From: G963665005 sp963665005
GTDB taxonomy: Bacteria > Bacillota > Clostridia > Christensenellales > SZUA-584
Length of the DNA stretch: 64,000 bases
Assembly (NCBI GenBank): GCA_963665005.2
Contig: CAXXTQ010000001.1
Span: 248,001 to 312,000 of the forward strand
Reading direction: 5' to 3'
Part shown: piece by piece, positions 35,000-44,296 of the stretch
Layout: each line of letters begins with the position of its first letter
Position numbering within the stretch: position 1 is the stretch's first letter
Made by a program: the position numbers and the translations under genes
The notes under the pieces: generated by a model
Told to the model about the DNA's origin: nothing
The model's database searches: none
Seen by the model: only the letters and a program-made list of their open reading frames with translations

Positions 35000-35878
35000 T
35001 TAATAATCTTTTCCCAAATCCTTAGATAATTCCCACCGTTCGCCGTTAGGACCGCGGAAAAGCGCCCACTGCATATCATTATTTTCTCCGATATCAGGAG
35101 AAATTCCGGGAGTTGTATTTTCCCATTCCAAAATTGCTTTCGAACAAATATAGTCGATCGCTTCCTGCATATCGCATGCGACCTCCATACCCAGATGGCT
35201 CATACTCATGCGCGAAGGATATTTGACCATATCACGAATAACCTCATGAGCTTCCGGCTGAATAACTTCTATTAGGGTTTCATTGAGCTTTAACAGAGCA
35301 ATGTGATTCCAAAACTCTTCATCCGGCCCGCCCTCATCGAACGTTCTGATATGTTCGAATCCAAGGACGTTTGTATAAAAGTCAATGCTCTTTTCAAGGT
35401 CGCCGCAAAAATAGCCGACATGCCCCAGCCCTCTGACATATGGTGTGTCAGTAGGAGAATGCATGACCGGAAAAAGGTCTGTTTTCATCTGTATTAATTC
35501 CAAACGTTCTCCGCCCGGGCCTCTCCAGAAAATAGCTTTACATTCAGGGCCGTCTTCTATTAGTTCCCATTCAACGTTGTATTCGTCTTCGAGCTTCTTT
35601 TTCATCAAATCAATATCTCCGCACGCAAGACACAAGTGCTGCAAATCATTAGCCGCCCAATCACACGCTTCATTGTTCCAGCTTACCGGCTCAAGCAGCT
35701 CAAGCACAATTTTATCCATTTTTAAAAATGCAAGTTTGATGTGATCGTCCCCTTCGAGCTCTCCGCATTGAAACATAAATTCGAAACCTAACGCATTTTT
35801 ATAAAAAGCAATAGATTCCTCAATATCTCGGCACACCACACCGTAGTGGTGCCAACCCTTAAATATCTGCTTTGTCAT
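35000..35878 (-). CDS. VOC (glyoxalase-fold) protein with two modules, copy 1
   Basis: 292 residues with the same two-module layout as the downstream copy: HHYGVVCRDIEESIAFY and GPGGERLEL in module 1, GHVGYFCGDLEKSIDFY and FRGPNGERWELS in module 2. The last 20 residues are almost identical between the copies. TAGGAGGAGTATT precedes the ATG. It is the first gene of the short operon that ends with the MDR gene. If both copies are real enzymes they may form a heterodimer, as many VOC proteins build their active site at a module interface. Confidence 0.85.
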   Translation of the reverse strand: MTKQIFKGWHHYGVVCRDIEESIAFYKNALGFEFMFQCGELEGDDHIKLAFLKMDKIVLELLEPVSWNNEACDWAANDLQHLCLACGDIDLMKKKLEDEYNVEWELIEDGPECKAIFWRGPGGERLELIQMKTDLFPVMHSPTDTPYVRGLGHVGYFCGDLEKSIDFYTNVLGFEHIRTFDEGGPDEEFWNHIALLKLNETLIEVIQPEAHEVIRDMVKYPSRMSMSHLGMEVACDMQEAIDYICSKAILEWENTTPGISPDIGENNDMQWALFRGPNGERWELSKDLGKDY

Positions 35879-36367
35879 AAATACTCCTCCTAATCACTTT
35901 TTGTGTTTATTGCTGATATTACATTAATCAGAAAAATTAATTTCATAATATTATTACTACTTTATACCATTATATAAGCAGCTAATGAATCATCTTAAAC
36001 GATCATATCGCTCTTATTTTAAAGATTTTTCAATCATATTAGTCATTATACATCATTTTTTTAATGCGGTCAAGGATTATTCGAGCATGTTTGGTCAAAA
36101 ATTTTATGCATTAATGGATGTAATAATCAAATTTGAGCGTTTATATGATTATTTAGGCAAAACAGCATAAGATTTGGAATTATATTGATTAAATTTATTC
36201 GCACTCTTAAATTATTTAATAATCAAGGATATTATTTAATTGAAGGTATTCAATGACAATTCAAGCTTTCTATTATATTATTCCTTTTTAATATCTTTTC
36301 AGGAGAAAGTCTATCGCCCTCATTTCAAATAGTGCAATTTCTCTGAATGCCAATATCAGTATTAAAA
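35879..36367. other. Intergenic region between region 2 and region 3 (489 bp)
   Basis: AT-rich, containing the start of the VOC operon transcript. A minus-strand TATAAT lies at about 35970-35980 with only a weak -35. CGATCAT occurs at 36000-36006. A 61-codon plus-strand frame (35985-36170) lacks a ribosome site and is not called as a gene. Confidence 0.5.
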
Positions 36368-37573
36368 TTAAACGTTATTTATTTCTTCGAAAGCAATCTC
36401 AACCCATCTATAAGCGTTATTTGCATTTCCTCCTAAAGTGTTATTATCTTTCATTATCAGCTCAACAACACAATTCTTCGCAGTTTTAATAGTATCTCGA
36501 ATGTTTTTTCGTATAACTTCTTCATCCATATTAGGAACAGCCAAGTATGCGGGGTTAAGTTTACAAGAATAAATATAATTATTTTGTAATAGATCAGCCA
36601 TTTCAGATCTGTTAGCCCAGGGTGATACCGATACCCGCCTTAGGTTAGGTATTTCTTTTATATATTTCCATCTTTTTTCCAAAGGTTCACAGCATCCATA
36701 ACAATTCAAACCAAACTTTTCAAGAATGGGCAACTGGTATGGGAATACGAACTCCGCAAACATTTCCGGAGATATCGTAGTGGTTTCCTGACTTTCCCCA
36801 AATCCCCACATATCTATCAGCCTAACATGTTTTGGATCAAAACCTGATTTTGGAAGCTCTTTTGTATATCCAAAACCGCCTGAACCTACATAGGTATTCC
36901 CGGTGTTGTCAGGCAACAATCCGTTTTCTTCCAAAAACTTTAATTTATGTAAATGCCCGTCACGCAAGAATTCCATAAGTCTATGCATTTCATCCGGATA
37001 ATCATACATATCATACATAATCGTTTCTAAGCCACGAAGATTAACGAGTATCATCGTCATTCCCAATGACCACCACCACATGTTTTTAATACGCACCTCC
37101 AAAATGCCATCAAATATCTCTTTCGCAATTTCCAAAAGTTTTTTTGTATTTTGGTAATCAACAGTGATTTCCGGAAAATGTAACTTATCAATTTCATTCA
37201 AAGATTTAAGCGGGGATTCCCATATATATGAACCGCCGTCGTCGCCACCGATTCGTTTTTCATTCATACCCCAGTTGCTTTCTTTTGCTACATAAGGAAC
37301 GTCAAAAACCGCTTCAATTACTTTGTCATCCTTCATGTTATTCCCCCAGCAAATTTCTTTGCGGAGCATCATTTCCCATTCTTTTCCAAGTTCGGTGGTA
37401 CAAAGAATCATATCTTGCGTAATGATTTCGCTCCAGCCGTTTTCTGGATCGCAAAAAACCATAGGTCGTACCGGCTGCAAATCATTATGAGCCAACCAAA
37501 AATCTGCTTTTTTCTTTTGACAAGGCCGCGATGCTATTTCTTTTAATTCAAACGCCAAATCCTTAAGTATCAT
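36368..37573 (-). CDS. UroD-like (uroporphyrinogen decarboxylase family) protein
   Basis: 401 residues from the ATG at 37573, which has AAGAAGGAT five bases upstream; a GTG start 87 bases further up lacks room for a site. It belongs to the UroD-fold superfamily, which includes zinc methyltransferases (MtaA, MtbA, MtvA). Visible pieces are WWWSLGMTMILVNLRGLETI (internal) and GLNCYGCCEPLEKRW near residue 295, a Cys-rich motif that could bind zinc as in the methyltransferase branch. Members near sugar genes have no known role. No corrinoid protein is present in the window, so a methyl transfer role is only a possibility. It is the last gene of the region 3 operon. Confidence 0.7.
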   Translation of the reverse strand: MILKDLAFELKEIASRPCQKKKADFWLAHNDLQPVRPMVFCDPENGWSEIITQDMILCTTELGKEWEMMLRKEICWGNNMKDDKVIEAVFDVPYVAKESNWGMNEKRIGGDDGGSYIWESPLKSLNEIDKLHFPEITVDYQNTKKLLEIAKEIFDGILEVRIKNMWWWSLGMTMILVNLRGLETIMYDMYDYPDEMHRLMEFLRDGHLHKLKFLEENGLLPDNTGNTYVGSGGFGYTKELPKSGFDPKHVRLIDMWGFGESQETTTISPEMFAEFVFPYQLPILEKFGLNCYGCCEPLEKRWKYIKEIPNLRRVSVSPWANRSEMADLLQNNYIYSCKLNPAYLAVPNMDEEVIRKNIRDTIKTAKNCVVELIMKDNNTLGGNANNAYRWVEIAFEEINNV

Positions 37574-37769
37574 TACATCCTTCTTGTGAATATAATAGTT
37601 TTTCAACTTCGGATTTGTTCCTATATCATTAACTGTTTGATTATTTATATCGAGCACCACCTTTGTTTATTTTTGTTTGATTCTTCAGACTTAGGAACGC
37701 ACAAGTTCTGTATTAGGCCTAATCCTAATGATCCTGTCTGTTTTTCTTTAAAAAATTAATTATTAGCTT

Positions 37770-38594
37770 CTATGTTATTTCAATACCCATCTTTTTAGCA
37801 ATTTGATATACAAATTGTGTACATTCGATATATTGCTCAATTGTGTCAAGATGCTCTATCATCAGTATCAAATCTTTTTTATTTAGACTATTTAGCGCAG
37901 ACAGAACCTCGGGATAATCAAGGTTTCCTTTGCCAACAGGCGCTTCTGACATATGATAAGTAAACAGTTCGGGGTTGAGTATCGTATCTTTAAGGTGAAC
38001 CAAATCTATAGCATCCCCTAAAACATTTACACATTCCCAAATAAATTCGCCTGTCTTAAAATAACGGTCAAGATTCATAAGATTGACTATATCCAGCAAT
38101 ATGCCAAACTGCGGATGATTAATTTTATCGAATAAACGCCTTGCTTTTTGCGGGGAATTCAACGGAGTCATCGTCCATGTTTCCAACACAATTTTTGTTT
38201 TGCTTAGAGGAATCTTCTCAAGCACTTTGATGCACGAGTCAGCCAAAACATCTATCGCCTCATCCTCCCAGTTTGCCGGGTGCGCCGAGAACACATTCGC
38301 CGGACACGCCGGATTTCTATGCCCGCCGCCTACAACAACAAATTTACAGCCTATCTTTTCTGCATTCATCAAAACCTTGCGGACGTTTTTTATAGCGTCG
38401 GCTCTTATTAAATCGTTAGTGCTGGCCAGATTGTAATATGCCGAGGATTGAACCGGCAGAACATTCGCTTTTTTAAAGCGTTTTTGTATTCCCTCAATAT
38501 CTATGTCTGTCATACCAGGCTCAATATCAACAGACGTTATTTTAAAATTGTAATTTGCTGCAACTTCGGGCAGAATCGTAACTCCTAAACGCAT
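37770..38594 (-). CDS. Sugar phosphate isomerase/epimerase (TIM barrel, AP_endonuc_2 family)
   Basis: 274 residues of the xylose-isomerase-like TIM-barrel family. Candidate metal ligands are the Glu in VLETWTM, Asp in LLDIVNL, His in LVHLKDT and Glu in LMIEHLD, in the order seen in tagatose/psicose 3-epimerases and inosose isomerases. It would epimerise or isomerise a keto-sugar or act on a keto-glycoside. It follows a Gfo/Idh/MocA oxidoreductase by 32 bp. Such pairs occur in inositol breakdown and in the 3-keto route for C-glycosides (DgpA and DgpC), so a keto-intermediate is plausible here. Confidence 0.8.
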   Translation of the reverse strand: MRLGVTILPEVAANYNFKITSVDIEPGMTDIDIEGIQKRFKKANVLPVQSSAYYNLASTNDLIRADAIKNVRKVLMNAEKIGCKFVVVGGGHRNPACPANVFSAHPANWEDEAIDVLADSCIKVLEKIPLSKTKIVLETWTMTPLNSPQKARRLFDKINHPQFGILLDIVNLMNLDRYFKTGEFIWECVNVLGDAIDLVHLKDTILNPELFTYHMSEAPVGKGNLDYPEVLSALNSLNKKDLILMIEHLDTIEQYIECTQFVYQIAKKMGIEIT

Positions 38595-38626
38595 AATATA
38601 ATATCCTTTTATTTAAAATTTTTTAA

Positions 38627-39667
38627 TTATTCTTTAAATTCATTGCGGTCTTTTAATGGAAAATCAAATCTTTTTAGAGGTAAATTGATGCGGGCTCTTT
38701 TTTCTGAAGATTCATATGCAGCCATAATTATCTCCGTTGTTTTTAAAGCGAGCATACCATTTAAGTATGGCGTTCGTTCCTCCTTGATACTATCTACCAA
38801 ATCATTCATTGCCTTAACGAAACTCGCTATATAGGCATTTTCTTCATTACTTAGGTAATATATCCATTTACTTTCGCCATCAAACATACCTTTTAAACCA
38901 TCGTCTCCGACTTCAATCATCCCCTTTTGTCCAATGATCCGTATATGGCTTGGCTGGTTAAAATCATAATCTCCGCGAAGATAACATCTCGTGCCGTCTT
39001 TATAAACAACTTCCACTAATGCGGCATCTTCAACCCTGTGCCCGTAACGGATTTTACCCGATGTGCAATCTGTTTGTGCAAATACTGATACTGTCTGCTG
39101 GTCATCAAGCAAATAATTAAACATGTCAAACCAATGCGTTCCCCAGCTGAGCAAATCAGCATCTTCACCAGCAATCACCGCATCCACTTCAAGCACCTTG
39201 CCAACCTTGCCCTCTTTAATCCATTCCCTGGCTTTTATAAAATCGGGCTCATAGCGGCGTTGATGACTTACGCAAAGCTTTATACCCGCACAACGACAGG
39301 AATCAACTATTTCCTTTGCCTCGCCAAAGCTAAGGCACATAGGTTTCTCCATATAAATACCTTTTACGCGGGCTGCTATAGCAGCCTTGGCCATTTCATA
39401 GTGTAATATAGGCCATGTACAAATATCTACAATGTCGAGTTTCTCTTCTTTTAACATTTTATTATAGTCGGTATAACAGCCTGTTACTCCGTAATCATTT
39501 GAAAAGGCCTCAAGGTTTTCTTTATTAATATCACACGCAGCCGAAAGTTCTGTAGATGTTATTTGCTTCCAGGCATCAGCATGTACACGGCCAATGGCAA
39601 ATCCGCCGCCTCTAATGTTAGTACGCTCCTTTGGTCCCGTACCGATAATACCAATCCTCAGTTTCAC
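38627..39667 (-). CDS. Gfo/Idh/MocA family NAD(P)-dependent oxidoreductase
   Basis: 346 residues. The N-terminal Rossmann motif is IGIIGTGPK, and the family signature MEKPMCLSFGEAKEIV near residue 100 supplies the catalytic Lys; HQRRYEPDF and WGTHWFDM complete the active-site region. Members oxidise or reduce one hydroxyl of sugars, inositols or glycosides. The start is GTG at 39667 with GGAGGAG upstream. It lies between a GH4 glycosidase and a TIM-barrel epimerase. All three use keto-type chemistry in their families, which is consistent with a shared pathway. Confidence 0.85.
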   Translation of the reverse strand: MKLRIGIIGTGPKERTNIRGGGFAIGRVHADAWKQITSTELSAACDINKENLEAFSNDYGVTGCYTDYNKMLKEEKLDIVDICTWPILHYEMAKAAIAARVKGIYMEKPMCLSFGEAKEIVDSCRCAGIKLCVSHQRRYEPDFIKAREWIKEGKVGKVLEVDAVIAGEDADLLSWGTHWFDMFNYLLDDQQTVSVFAQTDCTSGKIRYGHRVEDAALVEVVYKDGTRCYLRGDYDFNQPSHIRIIGQKGMIEVGDDGLKGMFDGESKWIYYLSNEENAYIASFVKAMNDLVDSIKEERTPYLNGMLALKTTEIIMAAYESSEKRARINLPLKRFDFPLKDRNEFKE

Positions 39668-39744
39668 TAAGATTTCTCCTCCCTTATTTTAAAATATAAA
39701 ATATGTCTTACTCTCGGCTCCTGTCAAAAAGAATTAATAGGATT

Positions 39745-41091
39745 TTATAAAATATCACTTGCTTTTTTCCCTTCAAAATAAGCCTTAAATTGCGGCAGGT
39801 AAGCTTTATGAGCTTCCAGCAATTCTTCCAGCATGATTTTTGCTTCTATTTCGGATTGCACCAAAGGGTTAATAGTCATTGCTGCCAAGGCTGTGTTATA
39901 ATCCCCTGTTACTGCGGCTTTGACGACCATCCTTTCAAATGATTTTATCTGTTGCACTAATCCGTTAATTGCTACAGGCAATTCTCCAACAACAAGCGGT
40001 TTTGGACCGTCTTTGGTAATCATGCAGCTAACCTCTACTGCCGAATCATTCGGTATTCCAAAAATTGCGCCATTATTTCTCACATTTACCGGTTGAACAT
40101 CATTTTTATCGTTATATATTGAAGCGATGAGCCTGCATGCCGCGTCACTATAATAGGCTCCACCTCTTTCATCCAGCTGCGGCGGCTTGATATCCAAATT
40201 TGGATCACTATATAATTTAAATAATTCATTTTCGAGCTGCATTATTACCTCACCACGCGTCTCCCCCTTCGCATATTCTATAAGTTCATCATTCAGCAAA
40301 GCGGTTTTCTGATAATAATACCTATGATAAAAACATGGAATAACGCCCATCCCATCAAGAAACGGCGCAGACCAATCAATATCCTTAACATTCTTGATAG
40401 ACATACCCACTTCGCCTGTGCCCAGCTTGTGCAGCACTTCCTGCGTAATATCAATGCCGTCTAAATATACTTTAAGGCCATATACCATATGGTTCAAACC
40501 TGCGAAATCTATCCTTAAACGGGCAGGGTCAACTTCCAGGCTTTCAGCTATTTCTCTTTCCATAGTGATCGGCACATTACATAACCCAATATTTTTTTCT
40601 GAATTTCCGTATCTTAAAAGAGCTTCCTGGATCATACCTGAAGGGTTTGTAAAGTTTATTACCCATGCATCAGGACATAATTTTGCAATATCTTTATTAA
40701 TATCTATCATTACCGGAATAGTCCTCAACGCTTTGAACATGCCGCCGGCGCCGTTTGTCTCCTGTCCAATAAAGCCATGACTTAAAGGAATCCTTTCATC
40801 TTTTACTCTTGCTTCCATTGATCCAACGCGAATCTGTGTAGTTACAAAATTCGCCCCCGGCAGAGCTTCGCGCCGATTTAAAGACGTGCAGATTTTAATA
40901 GGCACTCCGGCTTTTTTAACCATTCTTTTTGCTAAACCAGCAATTATTTCGAGCTTTTTTTCTCCCGATTTAATATCCACAAGCCAAAGTTCCCTGACTG
41001 GTAATTCATGATAACGTATTAACAAGCCCTCAATTAATTCAGGCGTATAACTTGAACCGCCGCCTATTGTTACAATTTTTATACCATCCAC
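39745..41091 (-). CDS. GH4 family glycosidase (6-phospho-beta-glucosidase type)
   Basis: 448 residues of family GH4, which breaks glycosidic bonds through NAD+-dependent oxidation at C3 with Mn2+ help. VTIGGGSSYTPELIEGLL is the dinucleotide motif, NFTNPSGMIQEAL near residue 150 and GLCNVP near 170 carry conserved Asn and Cys, and LNHMVYGL near 200 supplies the His metal ligand. GTG at 41091 is preferred as start, with GGAGG nine bases upstream; an ATG at 41100 touches the ribosome site. The usual substrate is a 6-phospho-glycoside, but an ABC importer, not a PTS, lies in this operon, so phosphorylation may be by the ROK protein or the substrate is unphosphorylated. Confidence 0.88.
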   Translation of the reverse strand: MDGIKIVTIGGGSSYTPELIEGLLIRYHELPVRELWLVDIKSGEKKLEIIAGLAKRMVKKAGVPIKICTSLNRREALPGANFVTTQIRVGSMEARVKDERIPLSHGFIGQETNGAGGMFKALRTIPVMIDINKDIAKLCPDAWVINFTNPSGMIQEALLRYGNSEKNIGLCNVPITMEREIAESLEVDPARLRIDFAGLNHMVYGLKVYLDGIDITQEVLHKLGTGEVGMSIKNVKDIDWSAPFLDGMGVIPCFYHRYYYQKTALLNDELIEYAKGETRGEVIMQLENELFKLYSDPNLDIKPPQLDERGGAYYSDAACRLIASIYNDKNDVQPVNVRNNGAIFGIPNDSAVEVSCMITKDGPKPLVVGELPVAINGLVQQIKSFERMVVKAAVTGDYNTALAAMTINPLVQSEIEAKIMLEELLEAHKAYLPQFKAYFEGKKASDIL

Positions 41092-41145
41092 TGATAACAT
41101 CCTCCTGAAATATTTAAAATTAAATTAACTCATTCATTAAACTTC

Positions 41146-42063
41146 TTAAACATTATCACAGCCGATTTCACCTTTTTTCAACAAATGACAATATAGCGCG
41201 CCGATAAGATTGGAATCACTCCTGAATTTACAGGGGACTACATTGGGAGGAATAAAACCTTTCGGCATTTGCAGCGTGTATTTTTCAATGTTTTTTTGTA
41301 TATATTCATGCAACGTATCTTGTAAGCTGATTCCTCCTCCAATGGCAATCTTTTCGGGGTCAAAAGAATATTGCAAATTAATCAGCTGGATAACCAGTTT
41401 TCTGCAATATTCATCCAAAATCTTTAGCACTTCATCGTCTTTGCTGTTTACTAATTCAAAAACCTGAACCCCATTCATTTCGGAAACCGGCAAATTTTTT
41501 GCCCTTGCTACCATCTGGCATAATCCCCCTGAAGCGCCATAATACCACCAAAAATTTTCCTCTTCCAACGATTTTGTTTTATCTTCTGTTATGATATTAC
41601 TGAATTCACCAGCCTGAAAATGTGACCCTTTATAAAGCTTTTTATCAATAATAACTCCTCCGCCAATACCGGTACCCAGCACTACGACAATACCATTAAT
41701 GCAATCGGAAAGGTTTCCTATCCAAGCTTCTGCAAGCGCTGCGCATTTTCCATCATTCTCAACTGATACAAGTACCGGACAACGTTCTTCAATTAAATCA
41801 ATAATATTTTTACCTGCGTTGTATTCCAAATAACCGCCCGTAAAAGCAAAACCGCTCTCACTATCTATTCTGCCGGGCAGGCTTAAGGCAATACCCTGAA
41901 CTTTTTCTTTGTATTTATTATAAATCGACTCAATAATCTCTAAAAAACTTTCTATTGAATCAAGAGGCGTTTTAACTTTCCTTTTCCTAAGAAATTCGAC
42001 TTTTTCATTCATTAGTGCATATTTAATTGCATGGCCCCCTACATCAAACACTAAATAGTTCAT
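41146..42063 (-). CDS. ROK family protein, putative sugar kinase
   Basis: 305 residues. FDVGGHAIKYALM is the N-terminal ATP motif, VLGTGIGGGVIID the second, and SHFQAGEFSN the sugar-binding loop with its conserved Glu. The CxCGxxGC zinc motif of most ROK glucokinases is missing after GEFSN, so substrate binding there may be different. No DNA-binding domain precedes it, so it is a kinase type and not a ROK repressor. It lies between the UgpC-type ATPase and the GH4 gene and could phosphorylate the imported disaccharide or the released sugar, which would allow a GH4 enzyme to work downstream of an ABC importer. Confidence 0.82.
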   Translation of the reverse strand: MNYLVFDVGGHAIKYALMNEKVEFLRKRKVKTPLDSIESFLEIIESIYNKYKEKVQGIALSLPGRIDSESGFAFTGGYLEYNAGKNIIDLIEERCPVLVSVENDGKCAALAEAWIGNLSDCINGIVVVLGTGIGGGVIIDKKLYKGSHFQAGEFSNIITEDKTKSLEEENFWWYYGASGGLCQMVARAKNLPVSEMNGVQVFELVNSKDDEVLKILDEYCRKLVIQLINLQYSFDPEKIAIGGGISLQDTLHEYIQKNIEKYTLQMPKGFIPPNVVPCKFRSDSNLIGALYCHLLKKGEIGCDNV

Positions 42064-42200
42064 TTAAAATAGTTTACCTTTCACTTGAAATAGCCATTCT
42101 TTTAATAGACCTTCTAGCAGGGAAAACCCTAATTGCTCAAAAATAATTTCTAAATACGATTAAGCCATTTTGCCAGACAGGTAATTATAATTCAAATAAA

Positions 42201-43307
42201 TTAATTGCTTATAACTTCTTCTGTTTCGGAATCAAATAAATGTATCTTATTTGGTGTAAAACTTAATTTTATTTTATCCCCGACATTTGGTTTATTTTCA
42301 GGGTTAGTTATAACTATAAGTTTTTTGTCCATAAAATTTACATACAAAATATTTTCCGACCCCATTAATTCAACTATTTCGACTGTACAGCTTAAAACAG
42401 ATATGCCATCATCGTTGTCATTTTTCGGTATTTTCAGCGCATTCGGACGTATCCCAAACAATATTTTTTTGCCGATATAATCTTTAACCAAAGGGTTTTT
42501 TGCAAGTTTTGCTGAATCAATATTTATTCTGTTGTCCATTAATTTCAAATAATAACCCGTCTCGTCTCTATGCAGAGTTGCTGATAAAATATTCATCTGC
42601 GGAGATCCCATAAAAGTTGCTACAAACAAATTTTCAGGATTATCATATATGTATTGGGGTGATCCTGTCTGCTGTATTCTGCCGTCCTTCATAACTACAA
42701 TAACGCTGCCCATTGTCATAGCTTCAATCTGGTCATGCGTAACATAAATAAATGTTGCATCCAACGACTGATAAAGTTGTATTAATTCTGTTCTCATTTT
42801 AGTACGCAGTTTCGCATCCAAATTAGAAAGCGGTTCATCTAATAAAAATATTTTAGGGCTTCTGATAATTGCACGCCCTAGCGCAACCCTTTGTCTTTGC
42901 CCGCCTGAAATCTCTTTTGGTTTTCTATTGAGATATTCTGTTAAATCAAGTTTTATTGCTGTTTCTTCAACTCTTTTTTGTATTTCTTTTTTGTGAACCT
43001 TTCTCATTTTTAGCGGAAAAGCAATATTGTCATACACCGTCATGTGAGGGTACAACGCATAATTTTGAAACACCATGGCAATATCCCTGTCCTTTGGATG
43101 AACATTGCTGATCTGTTTGGAATCAATAAATATTTCTCCTTCTGTAATGTCTTCCAATCCAGCCATCATTCTTAATGTTGTTGATTTGCCGCAGCCTGAC
43201 GGCCCGACAAATATAACGAATTCCTTTTTGTCCGTTTTCAAATTGAAATTGTCTACGGCTAGAATATTTCCGTTATATACTTTTTTAATATTTTTAAATT
43301 CAATCAT
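42201..43307 (-). CDS. CUT1 sugar ABC transporter ATPase (UgpC/MsmK type)
   Basis: 368 residues. Walker A GPSGCGKST, signature ISGGQRQR, Walker B FLLDEPLSNLD and a C-terminal TOBE-like beta domain from about residue 245 make it a CUT1 ATPase. One subunit can serve several CUT1 permeases in Firmicutes. Its position inside the operon suggests it is dedicated to the permeases at 43454-45208. The ribosome site is less ideal here (GGAG 14 bases from the ATG). It is separated from the permease gene by a 146-bp spacer in which no terminator stem was found. Confidence 0.92.
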   Translation of the reverse strand: MIEFKNIKKVYNGNILAVDNFNLKTDKKEFVIFVGPSGCGKSTTLRMMAGLEDITEGEIFIDSKQISNVHPKDRDIAMVFQNYALYPHMTVYDNIAFPLKMRKVHKKEIQKRVEETAIKLDLTEYLNRKPKEISGGQRQRVALGRAIIRSPKIFLLDEPLSNLDAKLRTKMRTELIQLYQSLDATFIYVTHDQIEAMTMGSVIVVMKDGRIQQTGSPQYIYDNPENLFVATFMGSPQMNILSATLHRDETGYYLKLMDNRINIDSAKLAKNPLVKDYIGKKILFGIRPNALKIPKNDNDDGISVLSCTVEIVELMGSENILYVNFMDKKLIVITNPENKPNVGDKIKLSFTPNKIHLFDSETEEVISN

Positions 43308-43453
43308 AACTTATTTCATTACTCCTTAATAACAATTAAATCTGTTCCTCCAGCTTGCAAAATTTATAATTTTAAAATACCCAAAATAAAAGCTGCCTAT
43401 AAAAGCCTAACCCTTATGATTATTTAATGTAAAATTTATAAATATCTTTTTGA

Positions 43454-44275
43454 TTAACCCTTAACAGCTCCTGCAACAAGGCCGCTGACAATATATTTTT
43501 GCGCCAAAACAATGAATATTACTGCAGGTATCAAACCTACTACTGCGCCTGCCGTTAAATGGCTCCAAATAATATTATTACGCATCGCAAACTGACTTAA
43601 TCCGACAGTAAGCTGAGTAAGCTCCTCGCTTCTTATGAATATACTTCCGAGCATATACTCGTTCCATGCATAAACAAAAGACAGTATTCCTACAGATGTA
43701 ATCCCCGGGGTAGAAACAGGCACAATAATTTTTATGAAGGTTTTTAACCTTCCGCATCCATCCATAAGCGCCGATTCCTCAATGCTGGTTGGGATGGTAT
43801 CAAAGAAACCTTTTAATATCCAAATGCAGATAGGTAAATTGATCGCAGTATAGGAAATAATGACAGAATACAGCGTGTCATATAGGTTTGCTAAACGTAT
43901 CATTATAAACAAAGGTATTAAAAGCAATACCATCGGCAGCATCTGGAGCATATATAAGAACAATTTGTAAAAGCTGAATACTTTGCCCCTAAACCGAGAA
44001 AGAGCATATCCGGCAAAAGCGCCTGTCAGAATACACGCAATCGTGACAGTAAGGCTAATAATAACACTATTTATAATATTCCCCAAAAGCGTTGTTTTAG
44101 TAAATACGTATTTGTAATTATCCAACGTAAATTCGTGCGGCATCAACGAGGTATTATTTAAAGACTCGGCTTCAGGCTTAAATGACGAACCAATTAGAGA
44201 AATCAAGGGTAAACTCAACACAATTAATAAAACGATTAATATAATATATGTCCATAAATTTTTTTCTTTTTTCAT
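43454..44275 (-). CDS. CUT1 sugar ABC transporter permease (MalG type)
   Basis: 273 residues with six hydrophobic segments. The EAA coupling loop is EESALMDGCGRLKTFIKIIVPVSTPG (shown in shortened form: EESALMDGCG...IIVP) near residue 190. It forms the channel with the MalF-type protein encoded 21 bp upstream. CUT1 systems import di- and oligosaccharides or glycerol-phosphates, in contrast to the CUT2 importers of regions 1 and 2, which take monosaccharides. Confidence 0.9.
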   Translation of the reverse strand: MKKEKNLWTYIILIVLLIVLSLPLISLIGSSFKPEAESLNNTSLMPHEFTLDNYKYVFTKTTLLGNIINSVIISLTVTIACILTGAFAGYALSRFRGKVFSFYKLFLYMLQMLPMVLLLIPLFIMIRLANLYDTLYSVIISYTAINLPICIWILKGFFDTIPTSIEESALMDGCGRLKTFIKIIVPVSTPGITSVGILSFVYAWNEYMLGSIFIRSEELTQLTVGLSQFAMRNNIIWSHLTAGAVVGLIPAVIFIVLAQKYIVSGLVAGAVKG

Positions 44276-44296
44276 GATCTTAATTTGACATCATTT

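Noticed and set aside
35985..36170. A 61-codon plus-strand frame in the 36 kb gap
   Set aside because: No ribosome site, no family motif, and composition as in the surrounding AT-rich spacer.
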